Origin: Lachnospira sp.
GTDB lineage: Bacteria > Bacillota > Clostridia > Lachnospirales > Lachnospiraceae
DNA: 64,000 bases
Reading direction: 5' to 3'
NCBI GenBank assembly: GCA_017621205.1
Contig: JAGATQ010000037.1
Location: 124,001 to 188,000 of the forward strand
Shown here: piece after piece, positions 27,134 through 34,994 of the stretch
Position numbering within the stretch: the first letter of the stretch is position 1
How the letters are laid out: each line of letters starts with the position of its first letter
Notes under the pieces: model-generated
The model's database searches: none
What the model was told of the DNA's origin: nothing
What the model saw: only the letters and a program-made list of their open reading frames with translations
Program-made: the position numbers and the translations under genes

Positions 27134-28877
27134 CCAGGAAGGCTATAGGTCGATAGGCTGGATTATCAATAAATCGGAGCAGGGTTTGTTCGTGGTGGTA
27201 GCGGATGAGACGTTGCAGAAGGAGATTATTGGTATTTACGGGCAAGGGGCAGTGGGCATTTATGACTATAAGCAACATCCGGGAGAATACTCTTTTCCTG
27301 CTCTGCAGGAATGGGTTACAGGATTACCACAAACACAGATTTTTATGTTTGCCAATTTTCATCTTGCATTGCAGAGTGAAGAGAGTATCAAACGTCTGAA
27401 CTTTAGCAGGGATATGATAGAAGGGTTAGGGAAAAATTTTATTTTTTTGCTCACACCGGAGGCCGATGATAGATTAGCGGTGGGGGCTTATGATTTTTAC
27501 TCTTTTATAAAACTTAGAATTATATTTCACAATTATGAAATGAAGTGTGAAAAAGATGATAAATTACTTTCTATAGCAGACAATTATGACAAAGATGAGG
27601 AGTGGGAAGCAAAGGAATTAAAACAGAAGATTGCAGAAACAGGTATTTTGATTAAGCAGGCTCAAAATGAGAAAAACAAAGCACATTATGATGAGAGTGA
27701 AAAACTACTGTTAGAAGCACGGAACATTAAGGAGAACGTGCTGGGAACCAAACATTTGGAGATGGCAGAGATTAATTTTGAATTAGCAGATGTATATGAG
27801 AAACAGGGGAAATATAGGGAAGCAGAAGGATTGCATAAAAAAATATTGGAACTAAGAGAGAACGTGTTAGGAGAAGAACATCCGGACACCGTGGCAAGCT
27901 ATGCTACCCTTGCATTAGTGTATGCTGACCAAGGAAGGTACAAGGAAGCGGAGGAGTTGTGTAAGAAAGCCTTGCTGATAATAAAGAAGGTACTAGGGGA
28001 GGAGCATTTGGATACAGCTGCTGTCTATAATAATTTGGCAGGAATTTATGATAGACAAGGGAAGTACAAGGAAGCGGAAGAGCTGTATAAGAGAGCCTTA
28101 CTGATAAAAGAGAAGGTAGTTGGGGAGGAGCATCCCTCGACAACTGCTACTTATAATAATCTTGCATTGGTGTATGATAAGCAAGGGAAGTACAAAGAGG
28201 CGGAAGAACTGTATAAGAGAGCCTTGTTGATAAGAGAGAGAGTATTAGGGGAGGGACATCCCTCAACAGCTATTAGTTATAATAATCTGGCAGGGGTGTA
28301 TGATAAGCAAGGGAAGTACAAGGAGGCGGAAGAACTGTATAAGAGAGCCTTATTGATAAGAGAAAAGGTTTTGGGAGAAGAGCATCCAGATACAGCTGCT
28401 GGTTATAATAATCTTGCATTGGTGTATGATAGTCAAGGGAAGTATAAGGAAGCGGAAGAGTTGTATAAGAGAGCCTTACTAATAAGTGAGAAGGTACTAG
28501 GAGGGGAGCATCCCTCAACAGCTATTACTTATAATAACCTGGCAGGGGTGTATGATAATCAAGGGAAGTACAAGGAAGCGGAGGAGTTGTATAAGACAGC
28601 TTTACTAGTAAGTGAGAGGGTAGTAGGGAAGGAGCATCCAGAAACAGCTGCTATGTATAATAATCTGGCAGAGTTGTATCATAGCCAAGAGAAGAATGAG
28701 ATATCTTTATATTATTTTTTAAAAGCTTATAAAATTTTCGTATCCACACTTGGAATGACACATCCCAATACACAGATTGTATATGTTAATATGACATTAA
28801 CATATACGGAATGGAAGCCGGAAGGAGACTTTGAGCAGTGGTTGGAAGAAAAAATGAAAGAATCAGATTATTCATAA
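27120..28877 (+). CDS. TPR-repeat protein with an N-terminal domain of unknown role
   Basis: The 585-residue product starts at the ATG at 27120, inside the end of the ATPase gene. Residues 1-180 form a globular domain ([20 protein letters not shown] onward) I do not recognise. Residues about 205-540 hold eight kinesin-light-chain-type TPR units of 42 residues, with cores such as [20 protein letters not shown]. The middle units are almost identical at DNA level and alternate between LAGVYD and LALVYD types, which shows expansion by two-unit blocks. TPR arrays bind proteins or peptides; here they probably form the sensor or scaffold for the partner ATPase. Confidence 0.8.
   Translation: MSESNQEGYRSIGWIINKSEQGLFVVVADETLQKEIIGIYGQGAVGIYDYKQHPGEYSFPALQEWVTGLPQTQIFMFANFHLALQSEESIKRLNFSRDMIEGLGKNFIFLLTPEADDRLAVGAYDFYSFIKLRIIFHNYEMKCEKDDKLLSIADNYDKDEEWEAKELKQKIAETGILIKQAQNEKNKAHYDESEKLLLEARNIKENVLGTKHLEMAEINFELADVYEKQGKYREAEGLHKKILELRENVLGEEHPDTVASYATLALVYADQGRYKEAEELCKKALLIIKKVLGEEHLDTAAVYNNLAGIYDRQGKYKEAEELYKRALLIKEKVVGEEHPSTTATYNNLALVYDKQGKYKEAEELYKRALLIRERVLGEGHPSTAISYNNLAGVYDKQGKYKEAEELYKRALLIREKVLGEEHPDTAAGYNNLALVYDSQGKYKEAEELYKRALLISEKVLGGEHPSTAITYNNLAGVYDNQGKYKEAEELYKTALLVSERVVGKEHPETAAMYNNLAELYHSQEKNEISLYYFLKAYKIFVSTLGMTHPNTQIVYVNMTLTYTEWKPEGDFEQWLEEKMKESDYS
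27871..28650 (+). repeat. Tandem 126-bp TPR-coding repeats
   Basis: Six to seven near-identical 126-bp units within the TPR gene. Recurring blocks include aagtacaaggaagcggaaga and gagcatccctcaacagct. Units 2, 4, 6 and units 3, 5 resemble each other most, giving a 252-bp higher-order period. Confidence 0.85.
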
Positions 28878-29071
28878 AACTCAAATAAATCATAAACAGA
28901 TGCTTCCAGAATATTGGCTATATCCATCGCCAGCTTGAGGGACGGGTTATACTGTCCCTTTTCCAGTCTTCCAATGGTTTCCCGCCGAACCCCCACTGCC
29001 TCTGCAAGCTCCGTCTGCGTCATATTCTTCTTGATGCGCTGTTCGGCAATTGTTGTTCTTAATTTACTCAA
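28868..29071 (-). CDS. Small Cro/CI-type regulator
   Basis: The 67-residue protein is essentially one helix-turn-helix ([32 protein letters not shown]), typical of the short HTH_3 proteins in Firmicutes. It starts at a TTG that overlaps the end of the upstream membrane-protein gene by 8 bp, so it is translationally coupled to it. The convergent TPR gene overlaps it by 10 bp at the other end. It probably represses its own operon through the inverted repeat at 29509-29553. Confidence 0.8.
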   Translation of the reverse strand: MSKLRTTIAEQRIKKNMTQTELAEAVGVRRETIGRLEKGQYNPSLKLAMDIANILEASVYDLFEFYE

Positions 29072-29489
29072 TCAAATCATCACTTCTTTCAATGCATAAA
29101 AAACAAACAAATTCAATAATTTGCAGTATTCCCAGTGTAATAAACAGATAAGTCCAGCTAATGTGAATGGAAAAAATAAGATTCCGCATGCTTTTGATTA
29201 CCAGACATAGTAGTCCTAATATTGTAATCAATAAACAAAAACCAGAATAGGTAGCTGCCTGAGCCCGCCATTCATGTTGTTTTGTCATTTCATCCTCTGG
29301 CTCAAAATGCTGTGTTGGGATAAAAAAGCATTGGAATACAAAATTAACTATAATAATCGCTCCTAGTATAACATCCAGCACCAAAAGATTCCAGTTATGT
29401 TCTACAGAAAATTCAAATATTCCTAATGCGATGAAATTAAGACCAGAAAAACATTTTTCGATAAAATACTTTGTTTTAATACTTTTCAT
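29064..29489 (-). CDS. Four-helix membrane protein, partner of the small HTH regulator
   Basis: The 141-residue protein has four hydrophobic segments (about residues 12-28, 33-55, 78-98, 108-130) and a charged cytoplasmic loop with [16 protein letters not shown]. Pairs of a short HTH protein and a small multi-helix membrane protein are common in Firmicutes, with unknown purpose. AGGAGG lies seven bases before the ATG. Promoter and operator lie immediately upstream. Confidence 0.75.
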   Translation of the reverse strand: MKSIKTKYFIEKCFSGLNFIALGIFEFSVEHNWNLLVLDVILGAIIIVNFVFQCFFIPTQHFEPEDEMTKQHEWRAQAATYSGFCLLITILGLLCLVIKSMRNLIFSIHISWTYLFITLGILQIIEFVCFLCIERSDDLIE

Positions 29490-29508
29490 AGTAATACCTC
29501 CTATACAT

Positions 29509-29553
29509 AATGTGATATATTTGTCTCTTTGTTTGTGATAAATATATCACATT
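29509..29553. promoter_or_regulatory. Operator-like inverted repeat before the HTH/membrane operon
   Basis: A perfect 14-bp inverted repeat, AATGTGATATATTT at 29509-29522 with its complement at 29540-29553. The right half overlaps the -10 box of the minus-strand promoter, as expected for a repressor site used for autoregulation. Confidence 0.7.
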
Positions 29554-29569
29554 TTGTAAATCCTGTCAA
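29541..29569 (-). promoter_or_regulatory. Promoter of the HTH/membrane protein operon
   Basis: On the minus strand TTGACA (29564-29569), a 17-bp spacer and TATATT (29541-29546). It is close to consensus. Confidence 0.8.
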
Positions 29570-29654
29570 TAACAATTATAATAAAAAAAATGAAAACTTT
29601 TTAATAGCTTGTCTCGAATATATAAAGGAGAGCAAAAGCGGAAGGGCATGGATA

Positions 29655-30200
29655 ATGTTAAGGAACGAAGAACAATCGCTGATTCGCCGGATAAAACGAC
29701 GGCAGGATAAAAAAGCGGCGGATGCGTTAATCCGAATGTATTATAAGGAAATATATGTATATGTGTATCGGCAGCTTGGGGAAAAGGAACAGGCGATGGA
29801 CATAACCCAGGATGTCTTTTTAAGCATGCTGCAATCTATATGGAATTACGACCCTAAGAAGGCGGGATTTCGTACATGGCTGTATCGGATTGCCACCTAC
29901 AAAATAGTCGATTATTACCGGAGCCCTGCCTATCGCCATCTCGCAAGCCAGCTTCCGTTAGAGGAAATAGAGCTTAAGGAGGAATGGAATGTAGAACGGC
30001 ATGTGACCAATCGGGAGATGATAATAGAGATATTTCGATATCTAAGGTCGAAGGATGCCTTGCTGGAGGAGATATTTCGCTTGAAATTCTATGGTGAATA
30101 TACATTTGAGGAGATAGGAACCCTGTTATCTCTGCCGGCATCCACCATCAAGACCAAATACTATGCAGCACAAAAAGCAATAAGAAGGGAGTTTTTATAG
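29655..30200 (+). CDS. ECF-type RNA polymerase sigma factor
   Basis: From the ATG at 29655 the product is 181 residues. Region 2 (ALIRMYYKEIYVYVYRQLGEKEQAMDITQDVFLSML) is split by Asp-rich core contacts typical of sigma-70 region 2, and region 4 ends with FEEIGTLLSLPASTIKTKYYAAQKAIR, a helix-turn-helix. ECF sigma factors direct transcription of small regulons, often from the envelope. It abuts the membrane-protein gene that follows (no gap), which could serve as its anti-sigma factor, and then an ABC transporter. A GGAAGG-like site precedes the start. Confidence 0.88.
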   Translation: MLRNEEQSLIRRIKRRQDKKAADALIRMYYKEIYVYVYRQLGEKEQAMDITQDVFLSMLQSIWNYDPKKAGFRTWLYRIATYKIVDYYRSPAYRHLASQLPLEEIELKEEWNVERHVTNREMIIEIFRYLRSKDALLEEIFRLKFYGEYTFEEIGTLLSLPASTIKTKYYAAQKAIRREFL

Positions 30201-30944
30201 ATGAAAATAGAGTATCCGACAGAGGAAGAAATCAATACATCCATTGCCGTAAGTATTGAAAAAGCATATCCGAATAGGGAAGGGCTTCTGGTTTATCTGG
30301 GGCGGTTATACCGGCAGATAGGGATGGCATTTTTGTTGCATGGAATGTGGGAGCTGTTTTTGTTGGTGATTGCAGCCTATGGATTCGGAATATGCTGTTA
30401 TGACAAATTAAGCCAGACATTAACAGGCAATTCCCATTTACTTATTATTCTGGTTTCCCCTCTTGTGTTTCAATCGATTCTGTTGTTATCGGTTCTGAGG
30501 GAACAGGAGCAATATACCTATGAGGTGGAAATGACATGTAAATATACCGTCTACCATGTTCTGGCATTGCGTATGCTTATCGTCAGTGGATTTTCTATTT
30601 TGCTGAACGCCATTTTTTGTACGATTTTATTCTGGGAAAATGGGATGGCAGTGCTGGTGCGTATGGTATTTTTGTCGGCAACAGCAGTATTTGCTTATAG
30701 CCTGTTCTATGTGAGCCTGTTGACGAAGAGTATAAGGCTTATCTATCAGGTTTTGCTGTATGGAGCATGGCTTTTAGGAAATGTGTTATTTCGTTTATTG
30801 CTGCCAATGGTATATGAATATATGGTATGGCGGCTTCCGGTGGTGATACATGTTTTTGTGTGGTTTCTGTTTGCAGGCATCATGGGGCATAAGCTGAGCC
30901 AATTTATGTATCGTAACTGTCAATATAATGATGTCAGGGTCTAA
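30201..30944 (+). CDS. Membrane protein encoded with the ECF sigma factor
   Basis: The 247-residue protein has a soluble N-terminus of about 45 residues (EYPTEEEINTSIAVSIEKAY) and about six membrane helices. It starts one base after the sigma gene stop. It may be an anti-sigma factor or a transporter component; no zinc-binding anti-sigma motif is present. Its last codons and stop (NDVRV, TAA at 30942) lie inside the MITE-like repeat at 30928, so the original C-terminus has probably been altered. Confidence 0.65.
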   Translation: MKIEYPTEEEINTSIAVSIEKAYPNREGLLVYLGRLYRQIGMAFLLHGMWELFLLVIAAYGFGICCYDKLSQTLTGNSHLLIILVSPLVFQSILLLSVLREQEQYTYEVEMTCKYTVYHVLALRMLIVSGFSILLNAIFCTILFWENGMAVLVRMVFLSATAVFAYSLFYVSLLTKSIRLIYQVLLYGAWLLGNVLFRLLLPMVYEYMVWRLPVVIHVFVWFLFAGIMGHKLSQFMYRNCQYNDVRV

Positions 30945-31040
30945 AGGTCAATATGCCGTTCATGCTTGCATGAGTTGTGAAACAATGGAGCAATCCGTGG
31001 CATCAGTTGGGGGCAAAATATCTTTTACCCCCAACATCAT
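30928..31040. repeat. MITE-like repeat, family 2, short copy
   Basis: A 113-bp element with ends ATGATGTCAGGGTCTAAAGG and, on the other strand, ATGATGTTGGGGGTAAAAGA. It matches the outer parts of the 205-bp copy at 13739-13943 in inverted orientation and lacks that copy's central block. It interrupts the sigma/ABC operon and supplies the stop codon of the preceding gene. Confidence 0.8.
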
Positions 31041-31065
31041 ATAATTTATATATGGGGGATTCAAT

Positions 31066-31989
31066 ATGCTGAGATTAGAAAATATAACAAAAAAATATGG
31101 AGACTTTACTGCGGTTGCGGACATACATCTGGAGCTGGAACAGGGAGTTTATGGGCTCCTCTCCCCTAACGGTGCAGGAAAGACAACACTGCTGAAAATG
31201 ATAGCGACGCTTATGACACCAACCTCCGGTGAAATTATATATGATGGCAAAACCATTCAGGAGCTGGGAGAACATTATCGGGAGCTTCTTGGATACATGC
31301 CACAGCATTTCGGATATTACCGGGATTATACAGCAGTACGCTATTTGTCTTATCTTGCAGCACTGAAGGGAATGGATAGGAAAACAGCTGCAAGCCGCAT
31401 AGAGGAGCTTTTGGATATGGTTGGATTAGCGGATGTAAAAAGGAAAAAGCTAAAGACCTATTCCGGTGGCATGCTCCAGCGGGTAGGGATTGCACAAGCA
31501 ATGCTTACGAATCCTAAGATTCTCATTTTAGACGAACCAACAGCAGGACTTGACCCTAGGGAACGTGCCAGATTCCGGGAGCTTCTTGCGGAATTTGCCA
31601 AGGACAGACTGGTGCTTTATTCTACCCACATCGTTTCGGATATTGAAAATATTGCCAACCGCATTATTATGTTAAAGGAGCATCAATTGTATTGTAATTC
31701 CACGGTGGAGGAGCTGTGCCAGACCTTAGAGGGGAAGATATATTCTGCCTATATGGAGGAGGCAGCTTATAAAGAATTTGCCAAGGAGCATTTTGTGTTG
31801 TCGGTAAAGCCGGAGAGAAACAGAGTGGCGGTCCGGTTTGTGGTGGAAGAGCAACCAGAGAGCATAGGGGAGATAGTAGGAAAGGATAGCAAGGCTGTAG
31901 GGTGTATGCAGGAGCAGTATGCCAGAGATTGGCGTTTGGAATATCCCAATTTAGAGGATGTGTTTCTATATATCTATAGGGAAGAATAG
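31066..31989 (+). CDS. ABC transporter ATP-binding protein
   Basis: The 307-residue protein has Walker A SPNGAGKTTLLKM, the signature YSGGMLQRVGIAQAM, Walker B ILILDEPTAGLDP and the switch His in VLYSTHIVSDIENI. The family is that of drug and lantibiotic exporters such as CcmA/BcrA types. The C-terminal 90 residues form the usual small accessory domain. It energises the two membrane proteins encoded next. A GGGGGA sequence precedes the ATG. Confidence 0.93.
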   Translation: MLRLENITKKYGDFTAVADIHLELEQGVYGLLSPNGAGKTTLLKMIATLMTPTSGEIIYDGKTIQELGEHYRELLGYMPQHFGYYRDYTAVRYLSYLAALKGMDRKTAASRIEELLDMVGLADVKRKKLKTYSGGMLQRVGIAQAMLTNPKILILDEPTAGLDPRERARFRELLAEFAKDRLVLYSTHIVSDIENIANRIIMLKEHQLYCNSTVEELCQTLEGKIYSAYMEEAAYKEFAKEHFVLSVKPERNRVAVRFVVEEQPESIGEIVGKDSKAVGCMQEQYARDWRLEYPNLEDVFLYIYREE

Positions 31990-31998
31990 GAGGCAGCT

Positions 31999-33141
31999 AT
32001 GGTTTTAAAGGAATTTCATAAAATATGGAATGTAAGGACGTTGTTGCTTGTGGTTATCGTGGGAGGAGCGTTGTTTTATTCATGGGTAATGGGGCAGATG
32101 AACCTGAAGCATTTACCATTGTTTGAGACGGTGGAGGTGGAGGTTGGCACCGAATTGCTGAAACGCTATGGGACCCAACTGGATGCCTCGGAGCTTGCCC
32201 AGATACAAATATTATATGAGCAGGCAGAGGAGAAATTGAACGAAGTGGCACTTTCTGCATATCCGGAGATTAGGGATATGGGATTTGAAAGTTATCAGGA
32301 ACTGGAGCAGTATTGTACAGCGCAAGATAAAACAGAGGAAGAACTGGAGGCTTTTTTTCAGACAAAGGAGTATCAATTATATGAAAAAATGTTGGAGGAT
32401 TCCACTGTAGCATGGGAGGTGGAAACCTGCACTGCCTATCAATCTATTATTACAAAGGCACAGGTAGAAAAAGAAATAGAAAAAATAGATACTGTTTCTA
32501 CTTTACCGGAATCAGTGCAAATGAATGTGGGTTTTATTATACAAGATTATTCCAGAATTCTTTTACTTGTAACGCTTATGTTAGTGATGCCTTATGTTGC
32601 TATGGAAAACCGGAACAGAGTGTATCCCATTGCGGCTGCTACAAAGACGGGCAGGAGACTGATGCTCCATCAGATAAAAGCGATGCTTGTGGCTGTTTTG
32701 TTGCTTTTGCTTATTTTTAATATTATATTTTATATTGTGTATCAGATACAGACACCATATACACGGTTTGCATCATGTAAGGCTATTGATTTGTGGTTTG
32801 GATGGACGTGGTCTGAGTATCTTTTTATACGAATACTGATGCTTGACGTTTGGGCACTTGCACATGCTATGGTGGTATTTTTTCTTGGCTCATTTTGTAA
32901 AACAATTGTTGGAACAGTGGTTATGGCACTTCCCTGCTGGGGAATGGGAGAGCTTGCAGGTCTTTACTTTTTCCCACATTTATTTACAATGTCATACAAG
33001 GAGTATGGTAGATTTTCTTCTGGTATTTTTGGGGCAAATAAGTATTTTCCCGTTGTGACGGAGGTTTTTGTATTGGGGATTGGAATGCTGCTGCTCTGGC
33101 TGCTATATCAGAGAAGAAAGAGAGAGGATATCGTAGAATGA
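31999..33141 (+). CDS. ABC transporter membrane protein
   Basis: The 380-residue protein has one N-terminal helix (about 14-30), an extracytoplasmic stretch of about 150 residues, and five further helices toward the C-terminus, an ABC-2-like layout. It begins 9 bp after the ATPase gene with an AGGAGG site and its stop overlaps the next start in ATGA. Substrate unknown. Confidence 0.8.
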   Translation: MVLKEFHKIWNVRTLLLVVIVGGALFYSWVMGQMNLKHLPLFETVEVEVGTELLKRYGTQLDASELAQIQILYEQAEEKLNEVALSAYPEIRDMGFESYQELEQYCTAQDKTEEELEAFFQTKEYQLYEKMLEDSTVAWEVETCTAYQSIITKAQVEKEIEKIDTVSTLPESVQMNVGFIIQDYSRILLLVTLMLVMPYVAMENRNRVYPIAAATKTGRRLMLHQIKAMLVAVLLLLLIFNIIFYIVYQIQTPYTRFASCKAIDLWFGWTWSEYLFIRILMLDVWALAHAMVVFFLGSFCKTIVGTVVMALPCWGMGELAGLYFFPHLFTMSYKEYGRFSSGIFGANKYFPVVTEVFVLGIGMLLLWLLYQRRKREDIVE

Positions 33142-34211
33142 ACATTTCTAATATATATCGATGGGAGCTGGAAAAATTATATCAGATGCCAGTGTTTTAT
33201 ATTCTGGTAATTATGTGTATTGCATGGAATTGTTATTTATTTTGGGATGCCAAGGGTTACCACATAGAAGAAATCAGGTATGATGTATCATATATGCAGG
33301 AGAATCCGGAGGGCTTTGCCAAGGATTACTATGTGGATTACTATGCGATATTTGATATGCATAAGATTCAACAATATTCCAAGGCGGAAACAGACTATGA
33401 TGCCTTTATGGATAGAAATATTGAAAAGAATTATACAAAGCTCAAGGTGCGCACAGAGAACATGTCTGATGAAGAAAGAAATAGTGTGATGTTTACAGGG
33501 AATTATAAATTGCATTCATTCCTGTTTGGGGATTTCCTTCGCTGGCTTCTTCTGGAAGGAATGCTGTTAATTGGACTTACCGTGTTATACTCCATGCATT
33601 TTGAAAAATATCATCGAACAGAGGAGCTTATGCTGGTGACAAAAACCGGTAAGGATTTGTTTCGGATTAAGCTTTTCGTATCCGGTTTGTTTGCCTTACT
33701 ACTAAGCGGGCTTGTACTTTCTGTTTCTCTTGGAATCTATTTTATCAGCATCGATTATTCGTCTGTCTGGAATAGCTATATTAGCAGTAATTACAATGCG
33801 GGAGCAAGAATTATTAACGATTTATACCGCACTGTCTATCCCTATGTTACCTGGGTGCCAATGACAGTGGGACAGTATCTCTTAGCGGCACTGGGGATTG
33901 TGTTCTTATTGTTCCTGTTTATGATGTTACTTATGGGAATGTTATCATACTGGCTGAATCATAGTGTTAAGGTTGTGTGCGTATTTATCATTTTTTCTTT
34001 TCTTCTTTATATTTTAGGAAATGAAATTGCGCTTCCTAACGCTATGGAATATGTGCTAAAATGCAATCCTGTCCACTTAATTTTAAAAAGTGGGTATTGG
34101 TTTATGGATTATGCACCGGGGGATAGCTATCCGCTATATGAGCTGCTAACGGTGGTGCTGTGGATTGGGTTCGCAGGAGGGGGATTGCGGGTGGTGTGGA
34201 ATCGGAGGTAA
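33138..34211 (+). CDS. ABC transporter membrane protein
   Basis: The 357-residue protein repeats the plan of the preceding one: one N-terminal helix, an extracytoplasmic part with several Tyr and Asp (YYVDYYAIFDMHKIQQY), then five helices. It overlaps the previous gene by 4 bp and would be the second half of the channel. The first 236-bp structured repeat begins 38 bp beyond its stop. Confidence 0.8.
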   Translation: MNISNIYRWELEKLYQMPVFYILVIMCIAWNCYLFWDAKGYHIEEIRYDVSYMQENPEGFAKDYYVDYYAIFDMHKIQQYSKAETDYDAFMDRNIEKNYTKLKVRTENMSDEERNSVMFTGNYKLHSFLFGDFLRWLLLEGMLLIGLTVLYSMHFEKYHRTEELMLVTKTGKDLFRIKLFVSGLFALLLSGLVLSVSLGIYFISIDYSSVWNSYISSNYNAGARIINDLYRTVYPYVTWVPMTVGQYLLAALGIVFLLFLFMMLLMGMLSYWLNHSVKVVCVFIIFSFLLYILGNEIALPNAMEYVLKCNPVHLILKSGYWFMDYAPGDSYPLYELLTVVLWIGFAGGGLRVVWNRR

Positions 34212-34248
34212 GAAAGCAAAAAGGGAAGATACTTATGTAGGATTTAAT

Positions 34249-34484
34249 GGCATAACACCGGAAGATACTATGGATTTGTTCCGTTGTACGGAAATGAGTA
34301 TTTCTAGGATATTCCCATATTGGAATCAATGTGCGACGCAACCGACGCTGATTCGCCATCCATGGCTCAAACAGCGTCTTTTCGGGACATCCAGTCCCGA
34401 AATTGCTGTGGATTAACGGGAATATCAAGAAATACTAGTTTCCTTCCAAAGTCACAAATCCATAGTACCTTCCGGTGTTATGCC
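34249..34484 (+). repeat. Structured fold-back repeat, family 3, copy A
   Basis: A 236-bp element. The terminal arms (34249-34279 and its complement ending at 34484) pair over about 30 bp with one mismatch. An inner stem pairs GAGTATTTCTAGGATATTCCC-like sequence (34297 on) with AATATCAAGAAATACT (34420 on). Two internal hairpins follow: GACGCTG/CAGCGTC (34344-34378) and TTTCGGGAC/GTCCCGAAA (34380-34402). Located 38 bp after the ABC transporter operon. No coding capacity. Confidence 0.85.
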
Positions 34485-34649
34485 ACTGTAGTCGTAGATA
34501 AGCTTTCCTTTTTGCAGGAAAGTAGTGAAGTGGATGCTTTCTGTTTTTTTAGCCAGTGTGGTCATGTTTACATTGGTGTTTTTTCGTTTATTAGGAAGAT
34601 AGTGTAATAATTTAAATCTTTTTTAAAAGATTCATCTGTAACTTGGGGG

Positions 34650-34887
34650 GGCATGGACGGGGGACATACTATATTATTTGTGACTTTGGGAGAGAATTAG
34701 TGTTTCTTGATATTCCCATCTAACAACCAGCAATTTCGGGACAGGACGTCCCGAAAAGACGCAGTTGAGCCATGGATGGCGAATTTGCGTCGGTTGCGAC
34801 AGCAACCAATAATTTCAAGGGAATATCATAGAAACTCTTATTCTCGTACAACGGAACAAATAATATAGTATGTCCCCCGTCCATGCC
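34650..34887 (-). repeat. Structured fold-back repeat, family 3, copy B
   Basis: A 238-bp copy in the opposite orientation to copy A, 165 bp away. Its terminal arms start GGCATGGACGGGGGACATAC and pair perfectly with the other end, although that sequence differs from the arms of copy A. The internal core (GCCATCCATGGC on the minus strand and the CGGGAC hairpin) is conserved. Confidence 0.85.
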
Positions 34888-34926
34888 ATACATCAGTTAT
34901 AAATAATATAATTCCCTTTTCCTTAG

Positions 34927-34955
34927 TTGCAGCCAGCTTAGTAATAGGATATAAT
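34927..34955 (+). promoter_or_regulatory. Promoter of the EAL gene
   Basis: TTGCAG (34927-34932), a 17-bp spacer and TATAAT (34950-34955), 40 bp before the start codon. Confidence 0.75.
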
Positions 34956-34994
34956 TAACATAACTGGTAATTTGCAGAAAAGGAGGTGCATCCC

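Noticed and set aside
28868-29071. The small HTH gene as antitoxin of a toxin pair with the TPR protein
   Set aside because: It is on the opposite strand and is coupled to a four-helix membrane protein with its own promoter and operator.
34102-34607. Open frames over repeat copy A on both strands
   Set aside because: Their codons are fixed by the palindromic repeat; the same peptide pieces occur at other copies, so they reflect the repeat rather than a gene.
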